6,058 nt of DNA from Fimbriimonadaceae bacterium (GCA_947447315.1 CANFJD010000172.1:1-6058), one strand, 5' to 3'; positions 1 to 6,058 are shown, counted from the stretch's first letter. Made by a program: numbers and translations. Notes: generated by a model not told the origin, from the letters alone.

Positions 1-1382
1 CCGAAGAACTACTCAACCCGCGCCCCCTGCTGCCCTCGGGTTTCGAGCGGTCCGAAACCGTGCACCGCGTGCTGGAGGTTTTCCACGTTATCCGCCGCGC
101 CCACCGCGACCTCAGTTCCCACGCCATCGTCGCCTACATCGTCAGCATGACCCACGGGGTGAGCGACCTCCTCGAAGCCCTGATCTTAGCCAAAGAAGCC
201 GGGATTCCCCACGCGGTTGATGTGGTCCCCCTCTTCGAGACCATCGACGACCTGCATGGCTCTGCCGATCTACTGCGCGCTTTGCTATCCAATCCGGCTT
301 ACCAAGCTCATCTCGCTCGACGCGGAGGCACCCAAGAAGTCATGCTCGGCTACAGCGATTCCAGCAAGGATGGTGGCTTCCTCGCAGCTAACTGGGCTCT
401 ACAAAAAACCCTCGCTGATATCGCCAGCCTCCAGCAAGAGCTTCACGTTCCCATCCGACTCTTTCACGGTCGCGGAGGCACCGTGGGCCGTGGGGGCGGG
501 CGAGCAAACCGCGCCATCCTGAGTCAACCTGCCGGTTCATTCACGGGCAAAATACGGTTCACCGAACAGGGCGAAGTCATCAGCTTCCGCTACTCGTTGC
601 CGCCGATCGCCCACCGTCATCTAGAGCAGATCGTCAGTGCCGCGCTTTTGGCTGCCTATGGCCTCGGTAACACGGGAGCCGAATCTCGCTACGCCGAAAT
701 CATGGACCGGCTCGAAGAAACTTCCCGGAAGGCGTACCGGAAGCTGGTCTACGAGACCGATGGCTTCTGGCGCTTTTACACGCTCGCCACTCCGATTGAG
801 CACATTTCATTGCTACCGATCGCGTCGCGACCGGTTTTCCGCCCCGGTCAAGGCATCACCGGCATCGAAGGTCTCCGGGCGATTCCGTGGAACTTCGCGT
901 GGGTACAGAATCGGGCCACCCTGGTCGGATGGTACGGGCTCGGCGTCGCCTTGTCCGAAATTGCCAATGAACCCGGTGGAGCCGAGAAACTTCAAGAAAT
1001 GCACCGCGAGTGGCCATTCTTTCGGAATGTCGTCGCCAACGCGCAATTGGAGCTCGGTCGGGCCCATCGAGAAACGTTCCGCCTCTACGCGGCTCGCGAT
1101 CCAGAAGACCCCGAAATCACCGCCGCGATCGAACAGGAGTATGATCGCAGCATTGCGATGGTCCTCCTCGTCACGGAACAGAGGCGATTAATGGAGCATG
1201 CCCGCATGGTCCGAAACACAATTGAGTTCCGAAATCCCGAAGTGATGCCGCTCAGCGTGATGCAACTGCGCCTTATGGACCGATGGGCTTCGCTCAGCGA
1301 AGCGGAACAATCCGGGCCGTACCGCGAGGCGATGCTACAAACAATCGCGGGCCTCGCGGCAGCTATGCAAAGTACCGGCTAG
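1..1382 (+). CDS. ppc: Phosphoenolpyruvate carboxylase, C-terminal half (5' end outside window)
   Basis: This cytoplasmic enzyme converts phosphoenolpyruvate and bicarbonate to oxaloacetate and replenishes the TCA cycle. The frame is open from base 3 and ends in TAG at 1380-1382, giving about 459 residues, roughly half of a typical ~900-residue enzyme. The GTG at 60 is internal, since conserved family sequence (ELLNPRPLLPSGFE) precedes it. Counting that Val as residue 1, visible landmarks are the metal-ligand region PLFETIDDL (Glu60), the signature VMLGYSDSSKDGG (Asp100, Lys103), the catalytic glycine-rich loop FHGRGGTVGRGGG (Arg138, Arg144), SRPVFRPG (Arg257), LRAIPW (Arg273) and the C-terminal tail QSTG. 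These match E. coli Glu506, Asp543, Lys546, Arg581, Arg587, Arg699 and Arg713 (numbering from memory). The catalytic His of the N-terminal half lies outside the window. Two inhibitor-site positions differ from E. coli (Lys to Arg at 334, Asn to Ser at 438). The stop codon interlocks with that of the converging GH127 gene. Confidence 0.97.
   Translation, partial: EELLNPRPLLPSGFERSETVHRVLEVFHVIRRAHRDLSSHAIVAYIVSMTHGVSDLLEALILAKEAGIPHAVDVVPLFETIDDLHGSADLLRALLSNPAYQAHLARRGGTQEVMLGYSDSSKDGGFLAANWALQKTLADIASLQQELHVPIRLFHGRGGTVGRGGGRANRAILSQPAGSFTGKIRFTEQGEVISFRYSLPPIAHRHLEQIVSAALLAAYGLGNTGAESRYAEIMDRLEETSRKAYRKLVYETDGFWRFYTLATPIEHISLLPIASRPVFRPGQGITGIEGLRAIPWNFAWVQNRATLVGWYGLGVALSEIANEPGGAEKLQEMHREWPFFRNVVANAQLELGRAHRETFRLYAARDPEDPEITAAIEQEYDRSIAMVLLVTEQRRLMEHARMVRNTIEFRNPEVMPLSVMQLRLMDRWASLSEAEQSGPYREAMLQTIAGLAAAMQSTG
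1287..1359. other. Two strong hairpins in the last 100 bases of ppc
   Basis: Two perfect inverted repeats lie just inside the convergent junction. The first is GCTTCGC-TCA-GCGAAGC at 1287-1303, with a 7-base stem and a 3-base loop. The second has arms CCGCGAGGC at 1322-1330 and GCCTCGCGG at 1351-1359, with a 9-base stem and a 20-base loop. In the - direction they lie 20 to 92 bases past the GH127 stop codon, where a transcription end would be expected. Neither is followed by a T-run on either strand, so they are not classic intrinsic terminators. They could slow polymerase or protect an mRNA 3' end, or be chance results of GC-rich codons. Confidence 0.3.
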
Positions 1383-3724
1383 TCTTCTTCGACCATAACC
1401 CGCCACTCGTGAATGCCGCTGGCAAACTCGGGTTGCTGGTTGATAGAGAGGCGAAGAGCCGTCGTCGTGATGGTCGGGAAGGTGAGCTTTACCCACTGAT
1501 CCTTGTCCAACGGATAGTTCGTTACCGGCAGCGGCTTCCAAACATTTGCATCACGATATTCCATCCGCCAAGAGACTGGGAGCCGACATTCGCCTCGCCC
1601 CGTGTCGTCAAACCAGTAGATCTGGGTTCCATTAATCGCAATCGGAGCTTTCCAGTCGTACTGCATCCACTCCGTTCCACCTTTTCTAGGCCAGAAGTGA
1701 GTCAGCGCCGCAGGTTGCTCCCCGCTGCTCTTCGGCTCAATACCATCGTTGATCGCCCACGGTTGGCAATTTCCGCTCACGTGGCTCATGGTGAATTTAG
1801 CCAACGATTCCGGTCCGCGAACCGGTGAGACCGCCGGCGAGGTGGGCAGCCACACTTGCATCGGTCCTGCCTTGCGGTTATCCCAGACGTAATACGGAAC
1901 GCCAACCAATTTCACGGGTGTCGGTGACGCGGCGGAGTCGTACAGACCGCCCGTCCACTGACCGCCCCCGATGTAACCCGTGCCTTCAATCTGCATCGTT
2001 CCGCCCCACAGATTGGTCATTTTTGGTTTGAACGTCTCGCTGATCGGTACCGAGACCGCGTCAATATCTGCGGTCTGATCTACCTGCTCAAAGGCATAGA
2101 CCAGCGGCCCGCGAGCAAAGGCGGTGCGGCCGTTCAGATCCTTAGCCAACGGATTCGCCGTCAATCGCCGCACCGGCAGCGAAAAGTCCACCGTCACCAC
2201 ATCGCCATTCTTCCAATTGCGCTGAATGGTCCGATACCCCTGGCTCACCGCCAGTTTCATCGCCTTTCCATTCACCGCCAGGGGAGCGTTCGGCTCCCAG
2301 CTTGGAGCCCGAAGTTTGAGCGTATCGTTTCCGCCATTGTCAAGCCGGGTGAGCCGAACGTTACCATTCCACGGGAACTGCGAACTCACGCGCCACTGCT
2401 GCCCGGCCGCTTTCACTTCGCTGTCCACGTACAGATTCACCACCAACGTCTTTGGCGCCTGAGCGTAGATGTAGTCGCCAATCGCGGCGATCGTACGGCT
2501 GATATTTGGCGGGCAGCACGCGCATCCGTACCAGGCTTGGCGGTGGTGATCACCGTGACTGGCCAGTGGGTTCACGTAGAAAAACCGGTCGCCGTCCATG
2601 GAGATACCCGCCAGCGCGCCATTGTAGAGCGACCGCTCAAACGAATCGGCGTACTTCGCATCGCCATGCAATTGGTTCATCCGCCAGTTCCATTGCGCCA
2701 GGGCCACCGAAGCGCAGGTTTCTTGATAGGCGGAATACGTCGGGAGGTCGTAATCGGTTGTGAATCCTTCGTTGCTACCGCTAGGACCGATCCCTCCCGT
2801 CACAAACGTGTTCTTGTACTCGGTGTTCTTCCAAACCCGGTCCACCATCTTCAGCAGTGCCGCATCGTTGGTCAAACTGGCGATATCCGTCGCACCGCTC
2901 ATCAAATACGCCGCGCGAACCGCGTGGCCCTTGATGTTCTTGTGCTGGCGGATCGGAACGTCGTCCAGCCAATATGTCCCGTCAAAATCATGCTCGGGAG
3001 TCTTGTGCTCCGTGGCAAAGAAATGTTCACCGCGGTGAGAAACCAGGAACCTCGCTAGCTCAAGATACTCCGGTTTCTGGGTAACGCGCCACAGTTTCAC
3101 CAGCGCCAACTCGCTTTCTGGGTGACCGCAGTACCCCGCCCGCTTTCCTTCGCCAAAAGTCGCCACCAGAAAGTCGGCGTACTTGGTTGCCACGTTTAGA
3201 AGGTTCTTCTTTCCGGTTGCCTGGTAATGCGCGGCTGCCGCTTCAAAAAGGTGCCCCGCGCAGTACAACTCGTGATTGTCGCGCAGGTTAGTTAACCGTC
3301 GACCTGGCTCTTTCACCGTGTAGTAAGTGTTCAAATAGCCATCGGGCATCTGCGCGGAAGCGATCCGAGCGATGATTGCGTCCACCCGGCGGTCCATAAC
3401 GGGATCCGGATGATCCGCTAGTGAGTATGCGATTGCTTCGAGCATTTTGAAGCTATCGCTGTCTTGAAAAACGTAACCGTCATACCCCGTTCGATCACCG
3501 GGCAGGTTATGAATGATTCTCGCCGCCCGGTCAAAGTTCTTGAGTCCGCCACCGGGTAAATCCAACTGATCCAGGGCGTGCGGCATCGTTACCTTCCGAA
3601 GGGTTTGTTGGCGCGGCGCCCAAAAGCTGTCACTCAACTTCACCTGGGTGAATGGAACCGGCTGAAATTGACCAGCGGCGGCGACGGAGCCAGCTAGGAG
3701 AAATGCGATCATCGCTGTGATCAT
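1379..3724 (-). CDS. Secreted GH127/DUF1680 glycoside hydrolase, beta-L-arabinofuranosidase type
   Basis: This is a complete 781-residue protein, probably exported, that should release sugars such as L-arabinofuranose from plant glycans. Residues 1-17 form a short hydrophobic signal peptide ending in AAA; it has no basic residue before the hydrophobic core. The catalytic (alpha/alpha)6-barrel follows (about 25-430). It carries GGIGPSGSNEGFTT (Glu319), QETCAS (Glu335, Cys337) and YGCACCPPN (Cys403, Cys404). These line up with Glu322 (acid/base), Glu338, Cys340, Cys417 (nucleophile) and Cys418 of Bifidobacterium HypBA1, so the cysteine-zinc centre looks intact. Beta-rich domains follow, and residues about 640-781 form an extra C-terminal module resembling a discoidin or galactose-binding fold, which makes the protein longer than HypBA1 (658 residues). 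An in-frame TAG at 3749-3751 leaves only ATG 3724 or Met5 (3712) as start; no Shine-Dalgarno sequence is visible. The gene is divergent from manA. Substrate is uncertain, since DUF1680 members vary. Confidence 0.93.
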   Translation of the reverse strand: MITAMIAFLLAGSVAAAGQFQPVPFTQVKLSDSFWAPRQQTLRKVTMPHALDQLDLPGGGLKNFDRAARIIHNLPGDRTGYDGYVFQDSDSFKMLEAIAYSLADHPDPVMDRRVDAIIARIASAQMPDGYLNTYYTVKEPGRRLTNLRDNHELYCAGHLFEAAAAHYQATGKKNLLNVATKYADFLVATFGEGKRAGYCGHPESELALVKLWRVTQKPEYLELARFLVSHRGEHFFATEHKTPEHDFDGTYWLDDVPIRQHKNIKGHAVRAAYLMSGATDIASLTNDAALLKMVDRVWKNTEYKNTFVTGGIGPSGSNEGFTTDYDLPTYSAYQETCASVALAQWNWRMNQLHGDAKYADSFERSLYNGALAGISMDGDRFFYVNPLASHGDHHRQAWYGCACCPPNISRTIAAIGDYIYAQAPKTLVVNLYVDSEVKAAGQQWRVSSQFPWNGNVRLTRLDNGGNDTLKLRAPSWEPNAPLAVNGKAMKLAVSQGYRTIQRNWKNGDVVTVDFSLPVRRLTANPLAKDLNGRTAFARGPLVYAFEQVDQTADIDAVSVPISETFKPKMTNLWGGTMQIEGTGYIGGGQWTGGLYDSAASPTPVKLVGVPYYVWDNRKAGPMQVWLPTSPAVSPVRGPESLAKFTMSHVSGNCQPWAINDGIEPKSSGEQPAALTHFWPRKGGTEWMQYDWKAPIAINGTQIYWFDDTGRGECRLPVSWRMEYRDANVWKPLPVTNYPLDKDQWVKLTFPTITTTALRLSINQQPEFASGIHEWRVMVEED

Positions 3725-3735
3725 ATCCGAATGCG

Positions 3736-3741
3736 AATCTA
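3736..3741 (-). promoter_or_regulatory. Possible -10 element for the GH127 gene
   Basis: Read on the - strand, TAGATT fits the TAnnnT pattern of a sigma70-type -10 box. It would place the transcription start about 5 bases before the ATG at 3724, giving an almost leaderless mRNA and agreeing with the missing Shine-Dalgarno sequence. No recognisable -35 box lies 16-18 bases upstream, so this is only a weak candidate. Confidence 0.25.
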
Positions 3742-3757
3742 TCTTCGTCTAACCCTT

Positions 3758-3776
3758 GGATACGGCACGAGTATCC
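3758..3776. promoter_or_regulatory. Candidate operator: GGATAC-N7-GTATCC inverted repeat
   Basis: A perfect 6-base inverted repeat with a 7-base spacer (arms 3758-3763 and 3771-3776, centre 3767) lies in the only non-coding gap of the window, between the divergent GH127 and manA genes. Its right arm overlaps the -10-like hexamer TATCCT of manA, so a dimeric protein bound there would be expected to block manA transcription. It also lies upstream of any GH127 promoter. The arm geometry suits a helix-turn-helix dimer, but I cannot assign a regulator family, and no regulator gene is in the window. Confidence 0.42.
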
Positions 3777-3777
3777 T
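3772..3777 (+). promoter_or_regulatory. Likely -10 element of a leaderless manA promoter
   Basis: TATCCT fits TAnnnT. If its last T is position -7, transcription starts at 3784, exactly the A of the manA ATG. There is no Shine-Dalgarno sequence in the bases before this ATG, and no other ATG, GTG or TTG occurs in frame back to the TGA at 3718-3720. These facts agree with a leaderless transcript. A clear -35 box is not seen; TTGGAT at 3756-3761 is too close (10-base spacer). Confidence 0.42.
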
Positions 3778-3783
3778 ACTATC

Positions 3784-4740
3784 ATGCTGCCTCTCCTGCG
3801 ATTAGTACCGGAATATCGATCTCGAGTCTGGGGCGGCCAATCGCTGAAACCCAGCCACCCGCCGACCGGGGAAGCCTGGATCGTTCACGAGGACAACTAT
3901 GTGGACGGCGGTCCATTCAACGGCAAACAGCTAAAGGAAATCGCCGCCGACAGCGGAACCGATCTCCTCGGTTCGGAGCCCTTCGGTCGCACCGGTAACC
4001 GATTCCCTCTCCTCATCAAACTTCTCGATTGTGCGGATTGGCTCAGCATCCAAGTGCATCCCGATGATGCCCTTGCCGCCGAAATGGTGGGACCGCACGT
4101 GTTCGGCAAAACCGAAGCCTGGTACTTCTTAGAAGCCGCTGAAGGCGCCCAGGTGATCTCGGGGGTCGCTCCCGGAACCAGTGCAGCTGAATTGGCCGAC
4201 GCCATCCGGTCGGGCATCATCCGCGACGTGAGTGCATTCACCGATGTTTCTGCTGGAGACTCTATCCTGATGCCGGCCCGCACCATGCACGCGCTCGGCC
4301 CGGGTTTGGTGCTCTACGAAGTTCAACAAACCAGTGACACCACGTACCGGGTTTGGGATTGGGATCGCCCTGCTTCCGACGGTCGGGCCCTGCATATCGA
4401 GGAGTCGGTTCGCGTCACCAACCCGGAAGGTATCGCACCTTTCTACCTTGGGATTCCGTGGGCTTACGGAGCGCATCGCATCCTGGCGTCCGAGTATTTC
4501 CAACTCGACCGGTACGATTGCGCCGTCGAGCCACTGGTGCTCAACACCCGCGGCGAATCGTTCTATCTGGTCACCGCCATCGAAGGTGCCCTCGCGGTTA
4601 CCATGGCGAACAGCCAGGCCACCCTTGGCCGCTACGAGACCGTACTGGTTCCTGCCTCTGCCGGTGAATTTCGACTATCGGCGGCTAGCCGCGCCCAGGC
4701 TCTGGTTTCTCACGTTCCGGCTGCCGGAATCAGCCGCTAA
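3784..4740 (+). CDS. manA: Mannose-6-phosphate isomerase, type I, short bacterial form
   Basis: This is a cytoplasmic zinc enzyme that interconverts mannose 6-phosphate and fructose 6-phosphate. It links mannose use to glycolysis and supplies precursors for GDP-mannose and polysaccharides. The 318 residues match the short Bacillus ManA/Pmi form (about 315) rather than the ~390-residue E. coli form. The N-terminus LVPEYRSRVWGG matches the family start. The cupin metal ligands are Gln90 and His92 in SIQVHPDD, Glu111 in GKTEAWYF and His169 in MPARTMHALGPG. The active-site segment TSDTTYRVWDWDR holds the conserved Arg189. A second, degenerate cupin domain fills roughly residues 225-318. ATG 3784 is the only possible start: upstream in frame there is no start codon before a TGA at 3718-3720. 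It lacks a Shine-Dalgarno sequence and may be leaderless. Its TAA overlaps the stop of the converging DUF1800 gene by 4 bases. The physiological sugar could differ, since some members act in other sugar pathways. Confidence 0.93.
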   Translation: MLPLLRLVPEYRSRVWGGQSLKPSHPPTGEAWIVHEDNYVDGGPFNGKQLKEIAADSGTDLLGSEPFGRTGNRFPLLIKLLDCADWLSIQVHPDDALAAEMVGPHVFGKTEAWYFLEAAEGAQVISGVAPGTSAAELADAIRSGIIRDVSAFTDVSAGDSILMPARTMHALGPGLVLYEVQQTSDTTYRVWDWDRPASDGRALHIEESVRVTNPEGIAPFYLGIPWAYGAHRILASEYFQLDRYDCAVEPLVLNTRGESFYLVTAIEGALAVTMANSQATLGRYETVLVPASAGEFRLSAASRAQALVSHVPAAGISR

Positions 4741-6058
4741 CCGACGTGCATTTCGGGGGCAGCAGCCAGATACTTCATGCAACCAAAGTGAATGCCACTC
4801 CAAGCGGCCGTCTCGGTGGCGGCCTTTATTCCTCCTTGATCGTCAATGTATTTCGTCAGCAGCTTTAGGGTGCTGGCGGATGGCACCACGGAATACGCCT
4901 GACAAACCAATTTCGCCATCGCCTCCGAAGTCGCGGGCTTCTTTGACGTCACCCAGGCCATCACCGACTGCGATGCCACATCGGGCTTGCCCGGGTCGGC
5001 AATGTACATGCCTTGATACTGGTATCGCTCCGCCATCGTGGCTGGCGTGATGAATGCCGAACCCCACTTCCAGCCCGAAACATCCGGCGGAACGAATAGA
5101 GTTAATCCCGCCCGATCCATCCGGTAGGCCGCGTAGCCACAATTATCCGGGATCGCCTGGACAATCTTGGTGTATGCCGTCGCGTTGGGATCTCGCCGCT
5201 GCATCAACCACTTGCCAATTCCCTGCACCCGGGCAATCCCGATCACAAAATCTGCCGGGTTCTTGGGAAGCTGCTGAACGTACTTGTCGGACCAGAACTC
5301 GGGGCTCTTCACCAAGGCGCGCAAAGTGGTCTTGATATCCCCGCGCGACCTTCGGAAAGCGGCCGCAACGCGCTCAACCTCAACGTCCCCGGGATTCTCT
5401 CCCCCAAAGAACTGCCACAGCTTTTTGGAAATTCGCTCTGCCGTTTTGGGATGATTCGCTAACAGATCCAAAACCTCTTCGCCGGTCCAGGCGCGAGTTT
5501 TTCCTAGAATCGTCTTCTCCCCCGGGTCGTGGAGCGACGGCATAAAGCAGAAACTCGAAAATGGTCGCTGGTATTTAATCGACTCTTTCAATCGTTCCGT
5601 CATCGTGCCCGGGAGCTCGTACATAAAGTGAATCATCCCCCACCCCGTGAGCGCGCGCGAAACCTCCTGGACATCCTTCTCCGTGTAGCCACCATCGATT
5701 CCCAGCGTAAACAGCTCCATCATCTCTCGGGCAAAATTCTCGTTGGGGTGGCCGCGCATGCTCCGCGTCATGTCCAGATACCGCATCATCGCGGGAGACT
5801 GACTGGCGGAGCGCAGTAGATCCACGAACTTCCCGTTCGCGTTTTGCCGGAGACCGTCCACATAGTCCAGCATCATCGCTCCGTCCTCCACCTTGTTGTC
5901 TCCGGCCGCAAAATGGGAGTGCCAGAAGAGGGTCAACTTTTCCTGGAGCGGTCGCTCCGTTGCCATCATTCTCAGCGTCCACCAATTGCGGAAAGTGTAG
6001 GAGCCTAAATCGGCGTCGTCTTTATCCCGCCAACTGAACTCGTACGGCGAAACTGGGA
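4737..6058 (-). CDS. DUF1800 family protein (N-terminus outside window)
   Basis: The frame is open from the right edge to TAG at 4737-4739, giving about 439 visible residues of a protein usually 450-600 long. The ATG at 5967-5969 is internal, because typical family sequence (RNWWTLR) runs on upstream of it. Counting that Met as residue 1, family motifs are PLQEKLTLFWHSHFAAG (7-23), HPNENFAREMMELFTLG (74-90), GGYTEKDVQEVSRALTGW (93-110), HDPGEKTILG (147-156) and FVPPDVSGW (292-300). No catalytic function is established for the family, which is abundant in Planctomycetota, Verrucomicrobiota, Acidobacteriota and relatives. Members are often exported and encoded just before a DUF1501 gene. Here the gene downstream is manA on the other strand, so any DUF1501 partner would have to lie to the right of the window or elsewhere. 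A signal peptide cannot be judged because the N-terminus is missing. The last 4 bases overlap manA, and the likely manA terminator lies inside its codons for residues 384-390. Confidence 0.92.
   Translation of the reverse strand, partial: PVSPYEFSWRDKDDADLGSYTFRNWWTLRMMATERPLQEKLTLFWHSHFAAGDNKVEDGAMMLDYVDGLRQNANGKFVDLLRSASQSPAMMRYLDMTRSMRGHPNENFAREMMELFTLGIDGGYTEKDVQEVSRALTGWGMIHFMYELPGTMTERLKESIKYQRPFSSFCFMPSLHDPGEKTILGKTRAWTGEEVLDLLANHPKTAERISKKLWQFFGGENPGDVEVERVAAAFRRSRGDIKTTLRALVKSPEFWSDKYVQQLPKNPADFVIGIARVQGIGKWLMQRRDPNATAYTKIVQAIPDNCGYAAYRMDRAGLTLFVPPDVSGWKWGSAFITPATMAERYQYQGMYIADPGKPDVASQSVMAWVTSKKPATSEAMAKLVCQAYSVVPSASTLKLLTKYIDDQGGIKAATETAAWSGIHFGCMKYLAAAPEMHVG
4806..4830 (+). terminator. 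Candidate intrinsic terminator of manA, inside the opposing DUF1800 gene
   Basis: In the + direction, GGCCGTC (4806-4812) pairs with GGCGGCC (4818-4824). This gives a 7-pair stem with one T-G wobble and a 5-base loop TCGGT, followed at once by TTTATT (4825-4830) and a pyrimidine-rich stretch. The stem begins 66 bases after the manA stop codon, a usual distance. It is the only hairpin followed directly by a T-tract that I found near either convergent junction. It lies in DUF1800 coding sequence, so the bases also serve codons (Ala-Ala-Thr-Glu-Thr-Ala-Ala). The T-tract is short, so efficiency may be moderate. Confidence 0.5.

Noticed and set aside
60..62. GTG at 60 as the start of a short ppc-like gene
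   Set aside because: The frame is open to the left edge and the 19 codons before GTG encode sequence typical of PEP carboxylase, so the gene is simply cut by the window rather than truncated.
1397..1434. AACCCG / CGGGTT repeat after the ppc stop as a ppc terminator
   Set aside because: The stem has only 6 pairs around a 26-base loop, and no T-tract follows.
1283..1828. 181-codon + strand open frame crossing the ppc/GH127 junction
   Set aside because: It begins inside ppc in another frame and continues antisense to GH127. The protein is rich in Arg and Pro with no recognisable motif, as expected for a shadow frame in GC-rich coding DNA.
4681..4692. 12-base perfect palindrome GCGGCTAGCCGC as a protein-binding site
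   Set aside because: It is inside manA coding sequence, has no second copy that I noticed, and is explained by GC-rich Ala-Ala-Ser-Arg codons.
4715..4729. TTCCGG-CTG-CCGGAA hairpin just before the manA stop as a terminator
   Set aside because: The 6-base stem is perfect, but neither strand has a T-run after it, and on the + strand it lies before the stop codon. It is probably a codon coincidence (Val-Pro-Ala-Ala-Gly-Ile).
4334..5050. 238-codon + strand open frame spanning the manA/DUF1800 junction
   Set aside because: It is out of frame with manA and antisense to DUF1800, with low-complexity Ser/Pro/Arg composition. The two real genes account for this stretch fully.
5964..5969. Two ATG codons as the DUF1800 start
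   Set aside because: The 29 codons upstream, to the window edge, are open and encode family-like sequence (SYTFRNWWTLR), so the true start is beyond 6058.
1..6058. A novel defence, mobile or biosynthetic system
   Set aside because: All four genes belong to recognisable families with intact motifs where visible, coding density is almost complete, and no repeats, integrase, transposase, RNA gene or unknown reading frame remains to be explained.

Overview
The window is ordinary, very compact bacterial chromosome. It holds four protein-coding genes and only one non-coding gap, 59 bases long. By eye the DNA is moderately GC-rich. A secreted GH127-type glycosidase, a DUF1800 protein and two start sites without a visible Shine-Dalgarno sequence would fit a soil or freshwater bacterium of the Armatimonadota, Planctomycetota, Verrucomicrobiota or Acidobacteriota kind. 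Armatimonadota is my best guess, at low confidence, because no taxonomic marker gene is present.

Layout from left to right: (1) the 3' half of ppc, phosphoenolpyruvate carboxylase, on the + strand, cut by the left edge; (2) a complete secreted GH127/DUF1680 glycoside hydrolase (beta-L-arabinofuranosidase type) with a C-terminal beta-sandwich-like domain, on the - strand; (3) a 59-base divergent intergenic region carrying a perfect 6-base inverted repeat that overlaps a -10-like hexamer placed for a leaderless transcript; (4) a complete short-form type I mannose-6-phosphate isomerase (manA) on the + strand; (5) a DUF1800 protein on the - strand, cut at its N-terminus by the right edge.

The strands alternate strictly (+ - + -). 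Both convergent junctions are interlocked, with stop codons overlapping by 4 bases, so there is no spacer for a conventional terminator. For manA I find a good intrinsic terminator candidate 66 bases past its stop codon, inside the converging DUF1800 gene. For ppc and the glycosidase I see only hairpins without a T-tract.

Functionally, ppc (anaplerotic CO2 fixation to oxaloacetate) and manA (mannose-6-phosphate to fructose-6-phosphate) are central carbon enzymes, and the GH127 protein is an exported plant-polysaccharide-degrading enzyme. The shared upstream region of GH127 and manA suggests joint sugar-responsive control, but this is inference. I see no RNA genes, mobile elements, CRISPR arrays, phage genes or defence genes, and no convincing undescribed system. 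The most useful leads are the divergent operator/leaderless promoter, the terminator embedded in an opposing gene, and changes at allosteric positions of the PEP carboxylase.
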